The notes under the pieces were generated by a model, which worked only from the letters and a program-made list of their open reading frames with translations, did no database searches and had not been told where the DNA came from. From Trueperaceae bacterium (GTDB taxonomy: Bacteria; Deinococcota; Deinococci; Deinococcales; Trueperaceae): a stretch of DNA of 5,950 bases. The DNA is taken from NCBI GenBank assembly GCA_011390455.1, contig JAABSI010000138.1, positions 1-5,950 of the forward strand, read 5' to 3'. Position 1 is the first letter of the stretch; each line of letters opens with the position of its first letter. Shown in pieces: positions 1-5,531 of this stretch. The translations under genes were made by a program, and so were the position numbers.

Positions 1-989
1 TTCGGCCCCAGGAAGCCGGCGCGCAGCCCCGCGACGTTGAAGGTGGGGCCGTAGAGCAGGTCGACGAGCGGGTCGCCGCCGCGCAGGGCGCCCACGTTCG
101 CGACGCCGCCCAGCGGCAGCGCGTCGCGCGGGTCGCGGCCGTCGAAGCGCTCGGCCAGGCGCCGCAGCGCCTCGGCGCGGCCGGCCGTGAGCGGTTGGCG
201 GTGGTCCCACAGCGCCGCCAGCTCCGGCACCCGGCAGCCGCTGCCATCGGGGTGCGTGAGCGTCGCGAGCGCCTGCGCCAAGCGGAAGGGCGGCGAATCG
301 ACCAAGCCCGCCGCGGAGCTGTGGATGGTGCGCTTGGGGGCGTGCGGCCAGCCTTCGCCCGAGGCGGTCAGCTCGAGCACCACCATCCCCTTGAGCCCCA
401 GCCCCACGCTCACCGCGCCGGGCCCCGCCTGCGCCTGCGACGGGTTGAAGCTGGCGACCACGTCGGCCATCTGCGGGCGCAGCCGCTCGACGTGCGCGGC
501 GTAGGTGGGGCTCCCCATGATCTCCTCGCCCTCGGTCAGGAAGCAGAGGTTCATCGGGAGCGTGCCGGTGGCCGCCAGCGTGGCGCGCACCGCGTTCAGG
601 AAGGCGACGAAGGGCCCCTTGGCGCCGGTGGCGCCGCGCCCGCGCAGCACCCGCGGGTAGCCGTCGTGGGCGGCCAGCTCGCCGCTGAACGGGTCCCCAT
701 GGCGCGCGTCGACCGTGCGGGTGTCGAACATGCCGTAGACGTGCACGGTGACCGGCGCGCCCACGTCCAACCGCCCCCAGACCGCGGGTTGGTAGCGCCC
801 CTCCAGCACCTCGACGCCCTGGCAGCCCAGGTCCTCGAGCTCCTCGGCGACGATCCCCGCCATGGCCTTCACGCCGTGGTCGTGCCAGCTGACGCTCGGT
901 TGGCGCACCCAGCGCTGGATGCGGGCGACGTCCGTCTCGAGCTGGGCGTCGACCTGGGCGTGGAGGCGGGTGCGGAGCGTGGGGTCCAT
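1..989 (-). CDS. M20-family metallopeptidase homologue with altered metal site (C-terminus cut by window edge)
   Basis: The ATG is at 989-987 and 329 codons are visible before the left edge; M20 dipeptidases usually have 400-470 residues, so roughly 100 are missing. The fold is recognisable from successive M20 landmarks: VYGMFDT (residues 84-90) followed by DPFSGEL, RGRGATGAKGP (116-126), FLTEGEEIMGSP (150-160), the lid-domain His in TIHSSAAG (His223), and YGPTFNVAGLRAGFLGP just before the edge. In M20 enzymes (PepV, carnosinases, ArgE, DapE) these blocks carry a two-zinc site. Here the expected His is Met87, the bridging Asp is Gly122, the Glu after the catalytic Glu is Ile157 and the next acidic ligand is Asn182. 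Asp89 and the general-base Glu156 remain. The family call is firm, but hydrolytic activity is doubtful; it may be a divergent subfamily or a pseudoenzyme. No signal peptide is seen. It lies 41 bases downstream of the GNAT gene and has its own -10-like box. Confidence 0.88.
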   Translation of the reverse strand, partial: MDPTLRTRLHAQVDAQLETDVARIQRWVRQPSVSWHDHGVKAMAGIVAEELEDLGCQGVEVLEGRYQPAVWGRLDVGAPVTVHVYGMFDTRTVDARHGDPFSGELAAHDGYPRVLRGRGATGAKGPFVAFLNAVRATLAATGTLPMNLCFLTEGEEIMGSPTYAAHVERLRPQMADVVASFNPSQAQAGPGAVSVGLGLKGMVVLELTASGEGWPHAPKRTIHSSAAGLVDSPPFRLAQALATLTHPDGSGCRVPELAALWDHRQPLTAGRAEALRRLAERFDGRDPRDALPLGGVANVGALRGGDPLVDLLYGPTFNVAGLRAGFLGP

Positions 990-994
990 GAGCG

Positions 995-1000
995 AGCGTA
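995..1000 (-). promoter_or_regulatory. Putative -10 box (TACGCT) of a leaderless promoter for the M20 gene
   Basis: On the minus strand TACGCT is followed by five bases and then the ATG at 989. No Shine-Dalgarno precedes this ATG. The spacing would place transcription initiation at or next to the start codon, as in leaderless genes of Deinococcus. No convincing -35 box was found. Confidence 0.45.
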
Positions 1001-1030
1001 CCGCCCGCCCCGGGGCGCCGCGCGGCCGCT

Positions 1031-1624
1031 TCAGCCGACCGCGAGCGCCGCCCGCGTCCGCCGCCACTCGTCGGCCAGGATCGCGTAGATCACCGAGTCG
1101 CGCACCGTGCCGTCGTCGGCGAGGCGGTGCTGGCGCAGGGTCCCCTCGTGCACCGCGCCGAGCCGCTCGACCGAGCGGATCGAGGCCGCGTTGCCCGCGT
1201 CGATCGTGAACTGCACCCGCCGGATCCCCAGGACGTCGAAGACGTGGTCGAGCAGCAGCACCTTGCAGCGCCGGTTGGTGCCGTCGCGGTGGTGGACGGG
1301 GGCGTACCAGGTGTAGCCGATCGCGCAGCGCGCGTGGTGGCCGTCGTACTCCTGCAGGCGGGTGGTGCCCACCACCCGGGGGCCCTCGCCGTCGTCGCGC
1401 ACCACCGCGAAGGGGAAGCCGACCCCGTCGGCGCGCTCGGCGAAGGCCTTGCCGAAGTAGGCGGCGGCCTGGTCGGCGGTGCGCGGGGTGAAGGTGTTCG
1501 CGAAGGCCTCGGGGGTGGCGTTGGCGAGGTCCATCAGCCGCGGCACGTCGTCGAGCGTCAGCGGGCGGAGCGTGACCGGGCCGGAGGCGAGCGTGAGGTC
1601 GGCGGGGAAGGGGCCGGACGGCAT
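1031..1624 (-). CDS. GNAT-family N-acetyltransferase (RimJ/RimL type)
   Basis: A 197-residue protein, the usual length for a single-domain RimJ/RimL-like acetyltransferase that moves an acetyl group from acetyl-CoA to an amine, often a protein N-terminus or a small molecule. The domain opens with VTLRPLTLDDVPRLMDLA (residues 17-34). Next come a beta-4 strand with the acetyl-CoA loop region (HHRDGTNRRCKVLLLDHVF, 111-129), the conserved DAGNAASIRSVERLGAVHEG block (142-161) with the Asn and Ser typical of the family, and a closing RDSVIYAILADEW (175-187). The ATG at 1624 was chosen; an in-frame TTG at 1633 would add three residues but overlaps the putative -10 box. The stop is at 1031-1033, 41 bases before the M20 gene on the same strand, so the two could be co-transcribed. 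The substrate cannot be told from the sequence. Confidence 0.9.
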   Translation of the reverse strand: MPSGPFPADLTLASGPVTLRPLTLDDVPRLMDLANATPEAFANTFTPRTADQAAAYFGKAFAERADGVGFPFAVVRDDGEGPRVVGTTRLQEYDGHHARCAIGYTWYAPVHHRDGTNRRCKVLLLDHVFDVLGIRRVQFTIDAGNAASIRSVERLGAVHEGTLRQHRLADDGTVRDSVIYAILADEWRRTRAALAVG

Positions 1625-1632
1625 CGCCCCCA

Positions 1633-1638
1633 AGCGTA
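1633..1638 (-). promoter_or_regulatory. Putative -10 box (TACGCT) for the GNAT gene
   Basis: On the minus strand TACGCT is followed by eight bases (TGGGGGCG) and the ATG at 1624. The same hexamer stands before the M20 gene. The G-run is only three bases from the ATG, too close for a normal ribosome binding site, which favours a near-leaderless start. Confidence 0.4.
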
Positions 1639-1695
1639 GGGCATGGGGCTGCGGCGCGTACCGGGTTCCTGCGCGGCGGCCGCGGCACGGCCGCC

Positions 1696-1701
1696 TATGC
1701 T
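1696..1701 (+). promoter_or_regulatory. Putative -10 box (TATGCT) for the MntA remnant
   Basis: TATGCT is followed by the six bases CGACCC and the ATG at 1708. This matches the leaderless arrangement seen at other genes here, and the same CGACCC spacer occurs before the ATPase GTG. The decayed gene may therefore still be transcribed, divergently from the GNAT gene. Confidence 0.45.
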
Positions 1702-1707
1702 CGACCC

Positions 1708-1984
1708 ATGACGGCCGACGAGCTGAAGCGCCTGCACGACGTCTTCGCCCGCTACCGATCTGGTCGGCGCCGGCTTCGAGGACGTCGACCTGGTCGTGCT
1801 GGACCGCGAGGATCCGGTGCTGCGCTGGGAGGCGATCGGTCCCAACCGGCTCGTCTACGCGGCGCCGGGGTACGACGCCGAGGCGGCCTTCGCGTGGGCG
1901 CTGCGGCAGTACGACGACACTGCCCGGTTGCGCGCCATCCAGCGCGAGGTGTACTACGCCAGGTGGCTTCGCGAGCCCAGCTGA
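1708..1984 (+). pseudogene. Remnant of an MntA-like nucleotidyltransferase antitoxin (internal deletion and frameshift)
   Basis: From the ATG at 1708 the frame reads MTADELKRLHDVFARYR and then loses sense. From about 1757 a second frame reads DLVGAGFEDVDLVVLDRED and continues through VLRWEAIGPNRLVYAAP and a final ALRQYDDTARLRAIQREVYYARWL, with a stop at 1982-1984. The N-terminal piece resembles the first helix and the C-terminal piece resembles the last half of MntA-type minimal nucleotidyltransferases: a VDLVVLD strand, L-W-E-A, and a terminal Y-x-D-T helix. These proteins AMPylate and silence a HEPN (HepT) toxin and are about 130-140 residues long. The two pieces total about 85 residues, so roughly 50 codons with the GSxxRG and DxD catalytic motifs appear to be missing at the join near 1757. 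No HepT gene adjoins it within the window. The family call rests on the pattern of the second half; the decay itself (frame switch, short length) is visible directly. Confidence 0.7.
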
Positions 1985-1994
1985 CGGGTTCGCG
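1970..1994 (+). terminator. Hairpin across the stop codon of the MntA remnant, possible terminator without U-tract
   Basis: CGCGAGCCC (1970-1978) can pair with GGGTTCGCG (1986-1994), giving nine pairs with one G-U around a seven-base loop that contains the TGA. It lies between two convergent genes, where a terminator is expected, but no T-run follows, so it is not a classical intrinsic terminator. The minus-strand version has an A-C mismatch, so it favours plus-strand transcripts. Confidence 0.3.
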
Positions 1995-1999
1995 CTAGG

Positions 2000-2824
2000 T
2001 CATCCGCCACGACGAAGCTCCCGCAGCGCAACCTCCCGCAGGGAGGCCACGGCGCTCGCCGCCGCCAGGTAGCTGGTCCGCGGGTTGGTGGGGCTCGGCT
2101 TGGTCTGGATCCGCAGGTCCAGGATCGCCTCGTCCCCCTCGGCCTCGATGCGCTGCTGGTTGTACCGGGCGCTCGGGTCGCTGTGGATGACGACCTCGGT
2201 GCGGTCGGGGCCCAGTCCGGCGAGCGCCAGCGCGACCGCCACGTTCACGTTGGCGGGGAAGCCCACCGCCGCCTCGCGGGCGCTCCCCTCGAAGATGGTC
2301 ACGGCGCGGTCGTCCGGGAGTTCGATGCCGTTTGCCCCGAGGTAGGGCGCGCCGCGCAGCGCGCGGGGCGGCTTGGTGGTGGTGATCCGCGCGCGCCGCA
2401 GCCCACCGGTGGCCGCCATCGCCCGCACCGCGTCGAGGCCCGCGATGCCGCCGCTCGGCAGCACCACGGGCACGCCCGCGGCGCGGGCGGAACCCCACGC
2501 GGCTTCGACCTCGGGGTCGAGCAGGGCCCCCAAGCTCATGACCACCGTCGCCACCCCGGCGCGCCACAGCGGCGGCAGGTGCGCCCGCACGGCGGCGGCG
2601 CCGGCGGCCTCGAGCACCCAATCGGGGCGCAGGTCGGGCAGGGCTTCGGGGGCGACGGCCCGCGCGCCGAGGCGCTCGGCGAGCGCGGCGGCCGAGCGGG
2701 ATGCGGCGCTCGAGCCGGCGACCGCGACCACGCGCACGCCGGGGAGCCGGCCGCGCTCGAGGGCGTCGGCGACCAGGTCGCCGATCCCACCGGCGCCGAG
2801 GAGGGCGAGGGTGATGGGGGGCAT
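2000..2824 (-). CDS. Aspartate-dehydrogenase-like NAD(P)-binding protein (NadX/DUF108 family)
   Basis: A 274-residue protein, full length for L-aspartate dehydrogenases (about 240-270), which oxidise L-aspartate to iminoaspartate with NAD(P). An N-terminal Rossmann fold shows GAGGIG (residues 10-15). The family signatures follow: VLPSGGIAGLDAVRA (121-135), TTTKPPRAL (148-156), GFPANVNVAVALALAGLG (188-205), then SDPSARYNQQRIEAEG (215-230) and TNPRTSYLAAAS (246-257). In characterised members the Asn-x-His motif in the penultimate block supplies the catalytic His; here it reads Asn222-Gln223-Gln224, so the His is replaced by Gln. The fold is secure but aspartate dehydrogenase activity is not, and the gene symbol nadX is withheld; no nadA or nadC gene is nearby. 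The ATG at 2824 lies 10 bases after the ATPase stop on the same strand, with no Shine-Dalgarno but a TAACAT box in front. Its end faces the MntA remnant at 16 bases. Confidence 0.85.
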   Translation of the reverse strand: MPPITLALLGAGGIGDLVADALERGRLPGVRVVAVAGSSAASRSAAALAERLGARAVAPEALPDLRPDWVLEAAGAAAVRAHLPPLWRAGVATVVMSLGALLDPEVEAAWGSARAAGVPVVLPSGGIAGLDAVRAMAATGGLRRARITTTKPPRALRGAPYLGANGIELPDDRAVTIFEGSAREAAVGFPANVNVAVALALAGLGPDRTEVVIHSDPSARYNQQRIEAEGDEAILDLRIQTKPSPTNPRTSYLAAASAVASLREVALRELRRGG

Positions 2825-2831
2825 GGGGGCG

Positions 2832-2837
2832 ATGTTA
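2832..2837 (-). promoter_or_regulatory. Putative -10 box (TAACAT) for the NadX-like gene, overlapping the ATPase stop codon
   Basis: On the minus strand TAACAT is followed by seven bases (CGCCCCC) and the ATG at 2824. Its first three bases are the TAA stop of the upstream ATPase gene. No ribosome binding site lies before the ATG, so leaderless initiation inside the gene junction is plausible. Confidence 0.4.
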
Positions 2838-4370
2838 CGAGCGACGGCGCCGTGGGGCCTCGAGGTCGGGCCCGCTTCCGCCGAGGCGTGCGAGGTGCTT
2901 CTCGGGGGTGTCGCCTGTGGGTGCGGCGTAGACCTCTTCCAGCGTCCAGGCTAGAGCCGGCGTGGCGTGTGCGGTCGCCGCTGCGAGGAAGCCGGGTTCG
3001 TACCCACCGGCGGCCAAGAACAGCAACGGTCCGTCGTGCGCGGCATGCGCCCAGCGACGACCGGCGTGGGCGGCGCGACGAACGGCGTCGAGGTGGTCGA
3101 ACAGTACCGCTGCGGAGAGCGGAGTCCGGTTCCACTTCACCGCGCCGGACAGCACACGGCCGTCCACGAGTTCGGCCACGACGTCGACCTCGATGGATCT
3201 TCGATCGCGGTCCTGGCCTTCCCAACGACCCCACGTCCGCACGAGCGGCAGCCCGAGCTCGGACCGCAACCGCTCGTACGTGGGCGCGACCAGGCGCTCG
3301 AACGTGGGGCCGAGGAACGTGTCCAAGCGGGGTGCGACCCGTTCGTCGTAGACGGCGAGCGGATCGCTGCGCTCGAGCATCGAGGCGTTCGGCGTTACGA
3401 AGGTGTGGTGGAAGCGGAGCGCGGGGTCGGCGATCCGGTACCGCACCGGCGCGTTGGAGGGCGCCTCGACGGCCGGGTCTTCCTCCAGGTGACCGAGCCG
3501 GACGAGCGTTTCGAGGCGGCGCACGAGCGCGTGGTCGTTCTTGAGGCCGGTGGCGTCGGCGATCCGTGCGCGCCTCGTGGCACCTGAGGCGATCGCGCGG
3601 ACGATGCCCTGGTACGAAGCGACGTCGCCGAGGCCCTCCTCCTGCGCCAACAGGGTCTCGAGTTGGAGTCGAATGCGGCCCTCGCGCGCGAGGGCGAGCT
3701 CGGCGACGTTGGTGCGCAGGTCGAGAGTGGGGTCGACGAGCGCCCAGAACGCAGGAGTGCCGCCGAAGACGCCGTAGCCGGAGACCCGGTCGCGAGGCGT
3801 CCAGTCGGGGACGAAGGCGGCGGCGTCGAACGCGGCGAGCGGGTCGAGGCGAAGGTGGAGCGCCAGCCGTCCGTAGAGCGGCGCGCCGCCGCTTGCGAGC
3901 CCGTCCAGGGTTGCAACGGCGGATCCGCTCAACGCGACGACCAGCGGCCGCGTCGAGGGTCGCCTCTCGAACGTGGCGTTGAGGGCCGATGCGACGTCGG
4001 CGAGGCCGTCGTCGTCGTTCGCAAGGTACTGGAACTCGTCGAGGACGATCGCGAACGGTGCACCCTCGCGTGTTCGCCAGAGCAGGTCGAACACGGCGCG
4101 CCAGGTCGGGTAGTCCTCCGCGTGGAGTGGCTCGCCGGTCCAGGCTGCGAGGTCCCGGATCAGCTGGCGCCGGTTCTGCTCGGGCGTCGTGCGCGTGGCG
4201 GTGAAGAAGAAGGTCGATGCCGACGGTAACGTCTTGGTGAGGAGGAACGTCTTCCCGACGCGCCGTCGACCGGTCACGAGGGCGACCTGGGCCCCGGGAC
4301 GGTCGAGCAGGGCCGCCAAGGCGGCGCGCTCACGCTCGCGGTCGATCAGTTCGGGTCGAGATGGGTTCAC
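2835..4370 (-). CDS. ATP-binding protein, archaeal-type AAA ATPase with DUF234-like C-terminal domain
   Basis: A 511-residue protein starting at a GTG (4370-4368), the first start codon after an in-frame TAG. An STAND/AAA-like ATPase module shows Walker A GRRRVGKT (residues 34-41), Walker B FAIVLDEFQYL (106-116, Asp111-Glu112), a sensor-like strand VALSGS (145-150), a YGR that could supply an arginine finger (Arg168), and GYGVFGGTPAFWALVD (198-213). A winged-helix region (about 245-297) follows, then YRIADPALRFHHTFV (311-325). Last is a PD-(D/E)XK-like DUF234 region with FLGPTFERLVAPTYERL (352-368), RSIEVDVVAELVDG (391-404) and GAVKWNRT (409-416). In related proteins the last strand reads Glu-x-Lys-Trp; here Glu is Ala410, so nuclease chemistry is doubtful. 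Members of this family are widespread in archaea and thermophilic bacteria and their role is largely unknown. The start lies just below three tandem dyad repeats. It is probably cytosolic, with no membrane segment seen. Confidence 0.9.
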   Translation of the reverse strand: MNPSRPELIDRERERAALAALLDRPGAQVALVTGRRRVGKTFLLTKTLPSASTFFFTATRTTPEQNRRQLIRDLAAWTGEPLHAEDYPTWRAVFDLLWRTREGAPFAIVLDEFQYLANDDDGLADVASALNATFERRPSTRPLVVALSGSAVATLDGLASGGAPLYGRLALHLRLDPLAAFDAAAFVPDWTPRDRVSGYGVFGGTPAFWALVDPTLDLRTNVAELALAREGRIRLQLETLLAQEEGLGDVASYQGIVRAIASGATRRARIADATGLKNDHALVRRLETLVRLGHLEEDPAVEAPSNAPVRYRIADPALRFHHTFVTPNASMLERSDPLAVYDERVAPRLDTFLGPTFERLVAPTYERLRSELGLPLVRTWGRWEGQDRDRRSIEVDVVAELVDGRVLSGAVKWNRTPLSAAVLFDHLDAVRRAAHAGRRWAHAAHDGPLLFLAAGGYEPGFLAAATAHATPALAWTLEEVYAAPTGDTPEKHLARLGGSGPDLEAPRRRRS

Positions 4371-4376
4371 GGGTCG

Positions 4377-4382
4377 ACGCTA
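4377..4382 (-). promoter_or_regulatory. Putative -10 box (TAGCGT) of a leaderless promoter for the ATPase gene
   Basis: On the minus strand TAGCGT is followed by CGACCC and the GTG at 4370, the same spacer as before the MntA remnant. A weak -35 candidate, TTGTGG, lies 16 bases upstream (4404-4399). Both boxes touch the tandem repeats at 4382-4429, so a protein bound there would block the promoter. Confidence 0.42.
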
Positions 4383-4429
4383 CCACATGGATGTACCACC
4401 ACAAGCACGTGGTACCACAGCCGTGTGGT
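4382..4429. repeat. Three tandem 16-bp dyad repeats, probable operator of the ATPase gene
   Basis: ACCACA begins at 4382, 4398 and 4414, exactly 16 bases apart. The three units read accacatggatgtacc, accacaagcacgtggt and accacagccgtgtggt. The last is a perfect dyad ACCACA-N4-TGTGGT, the middle has five-base arms (ACCAC and GTGGT), and the first keeps only the left arm plus TGT. Where units two and three meet, GTGGTACCAC (4409-4418) is a perfect palindrome, and GTACCAC (4393-4399) also pairs with GTGGTAC (4409-4415). The array starts 12 bases upstream of the ATPase GTG and overlaps its putative -10 and -35. Repeated binding of a dimeric regulator is the simplest reading. The binding protein is unknown; it could be the ATPase itself through its winged-helix region, or an unlinked regulator. 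Confidence 0.72.
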
Positions 4430-4442
4430 GGTCAGCCGGCCG

Positions 4443-5348
4443 CTACTTGACGGTAGCCAACGCCCGCCGCAACCCCACCGCGCACATCTTGGGCCCCGCC
4501 GCCCGCACGGCCCGGTCCGCCCCCTCGTCCGGGACCCCGGTGGCTTGGAGCTCGGCGCGCAGGAGGCGCTCGAGCCGCGCGGCCAGCGCGTCGTCGTCCT
4601 CGCCGGCCGCGATGCCGGCGCGCGCGACGTCGGCCCATGCGAGCAGCGCCGCGCGGAGCCGCGTCAGGTGGTCGGCGACGTCGGGGACGGGGCCGAAGTG
4701 CGGCAGGTGCAGCGCGTCCAGGCGCGCGGCGGCGAGCGCGTCCAGGGTGCGCGGCCAGGCGACCAGGTCGATCTCGGGCGGGGCGGTCGCGGGCATCAGG
4801 ACGCGCTGACCCGGGAGCCGGATGGCGGCGGCGTCGCCGGGGAAGGCGCGGCCGTCGCCGAGCAGCCAGGCGTGCTGATGGCCGGCGTGGCCGGGGGCCG
4901 CGAGCGCCCGCACCCGGTGGGGGCCGAGCGCGAAGGCTTCGCCGTCCTCCACGACCCGCAACTGGTCGGCCGGCACGGGCTCCATCGCCCCCCAGAGCGC
5001 CTCCATGCGGTCGCCGTAGACGCGCGTGGCGCTCGCCATCAGGCGGGTCGGGTCGACCAGGTGCCGCGCGGCGCGCGGGTGGGCGTGGACGGTCGCGCCG
5101 CTGCGCCGCGCGAGCGCGCCGGCGGCGCCGGCGTGGTCGAGGTGGACGTGGCTGACCAGGATCGCCTGCAAGCCCCGGAGCTCGAGACCGGTCTCGGCGA
5201 GCGCCGCTTCGAGGCGGGGGAGGGTGGCGCCCGGGCCCGGGTCGACGAGCGCGAAGGCGCCCTCGCCGAGCTCCAATGCGTGCGCGGCGATCGCTTCGGG
5301 GACGCCGTCGTGGTGCAGATCGAGGGCGTGGAGGTCGGGGTGCGCCAT
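4443..5348 (-). CDS. Metallo-beta-lactamase-fold hydrolase
   Basis: A 301-residue protein with a full set of MBL-fold metal residues: SHVHLDHAG (His67, His69, Asp71, His72), APGHAGHQHAW (His154), FPGDAA (Asp172) and LPHFGP (His217). These bind two metal ions and activate a water for hydrolysis of a thioester, lactone, phosphodiester or similar substrate, as in glyoxalase II-like enzymes. A helical C-terminal extension of about 80 residues follows the last His, a layout seen in many MBL hydrolases of unassigned substrate. The ATG at 5348 was chosen because GGAGG lies five bases upstream; an upstream in-frame start near 5396 lacks this and adds 16 residues that do not resemble the fold. The gene precedes the ATPase by 72 bases on the same strand, but the repeats between them suggest separate control. 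The substrate is unknown and no signal peptide is seen. Confidence 0.9.
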   Translation of the reverse strand: MAHPDLHALDLHHDGVPEAIAAHALELGEGAFALVDPGPGATLPRLEAALAETGLELRGLQAILVSHVHLDHAGAAGALARRSGATVHAHPRAARHLVDPTRLMASATRVYGDRMEALWGAMEPVPADQLRVVEDGEAFALGPHRVRALAAPGHAGHQHAWLLGDGRAFPGDAAAIRLPGQRVLMPATAPPEIDLVAWPRTLDALAAARLDALHLPHFGPVPDVADHLTRLRAALLAWADVARAGIAAGEDDDALAARLERLLRAELQATGVPDEGADRAVRAAGPKMCAVGLRRALATVK

Positions 5349-5351
5349 GCG

Positions 5352-5358
5352 TTCCTCC
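5352..5358 (-). promoter_or_regulatory. Strong Shine-Dalgarno (GGAGGAA) of the MBL gene
   Basis: On the minus strand GGAGGAA is followed by CGC and the ATG at 5348. The site fixes the start and contrasts with the five neighbouring genes that lack any ribosome binding site. Confidence 0.8.
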
Positions 5359-5368
5359 AGACGGGAAC

Positions 5369-5396
5369 AGGCTACCGCACGGGCTGGTGCGTTCAC
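5369..5396 (-). promoter_or_regulatory. Candidate promoter of the MBL gene (GTGAAC, 16 bases, TAGCCT)
   Basis: On the minus strand TAGCCT (5374-5369) lies 20 bases before the ATG, leaving room for a short leader with the GGAGG site. GTGAAC (5396-5391) at 16 bases further up is a weak -35 match. This is based on hexamer resemblance only. Confidence 0.35.
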
Positions 5397-5410
5397 GGCG
5401 CCGCCCGAGT

Positions 5411-5416
5411 TAGGAT
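5411..5416 (+). promoter_or_regulatory. Candidate -10 box (TAGGAT) for the lipoprotein gene
   Basis: TAGGAT stands out in a GC-rich stretch on the plus strand of the divergent region between the MBL and lipoprotein genes. Initiation a few bases downstream would give a leader of about 110 bases before the ATG at 5536. No good -35 hexamer is seen at the usual distance. Confidence 0.3.
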
Positions 5417-5442
5417 TCCCGAAACCTTGCGCGCTGCACCCA

Positions 5443-5450
5443 AGGAGGAA
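5443..5450 (+). promoter_or_regulatory. Orphan Shine-Dalgarno-like sequence (AGGAGGAA) in the lipoprotein leader
   Basis: AGGAGGAA is a near-perfect ribosome binding site, yet no ATG, GTG or TTG lies 4-12 bases after it. The next ATG (5474) is about 25 bases away and opens a frame that only shadows the lipoprotein gene. It may be chance, a relic of a lost start, or part of leader regulation. Confidence 0.35.
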
Positions 5451-5526
5451 CCCCGACCGTCAACCCCCAACCCGATGGCCACCGCCCTCGTTCGCGGGCG
5501 CGTCATCGGTCGCCCTCGACCCCACC

Positions 5527-5531
5527 GGAGG
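5527..5531 (+). promoter_or_regulatory. Shine-Dalgarno (GGAGG) of the lipoprotein gene
   Basis: GGAGG is followed by TTCC and the ATG at 5536. It decides the start: translation from this ATG directly gives a signal peptide with a lipobox. Confidence 0.75.

Noticed and set aside
1006..1017. Perfect palindrome CGCCCCGGGGCG between the GNAT and M20 genes as a terminator
   Set aside because: A folded form has only a four-pair stem with no T-run, and pure GC palindromes are common by chance here.
195..1088. Long plus-strand open frame (297 codons) antisense to the M20 and GNAT genes
   Set aside because: Its composition is Arg/Ala/Gly-rich with no family motifs; it is the shadow of the minus-strand genes, whose motifs are clear.
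2183..3544. 453-codon plus-strand open frame across the NadX-like and ATPase genes
   Set aside because: It spans the junction of two well-supported minus-strand genes, is Arg/Gly-rich and has no recognisable motif. Such open frames are expected in DNA this GC-rich.
4382..4429. Replication-origin iterons or a CRISPR fragment
   Set aside because: The units are 16 bp with no spacers, there are only three copies, and no replication initiator, AT-rich unwinding element or cas gene is present. Their position over a promoter fits an operator better.
4371..5348. Single operon of the MBL, ATPase and NadX-like genes
   Set aside because: All three share a strand, but the 72-base gap with its own repeats and -10 box, plus a -10 box at the next junction, argue for separate transcription units. 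Read-through is not excluded.
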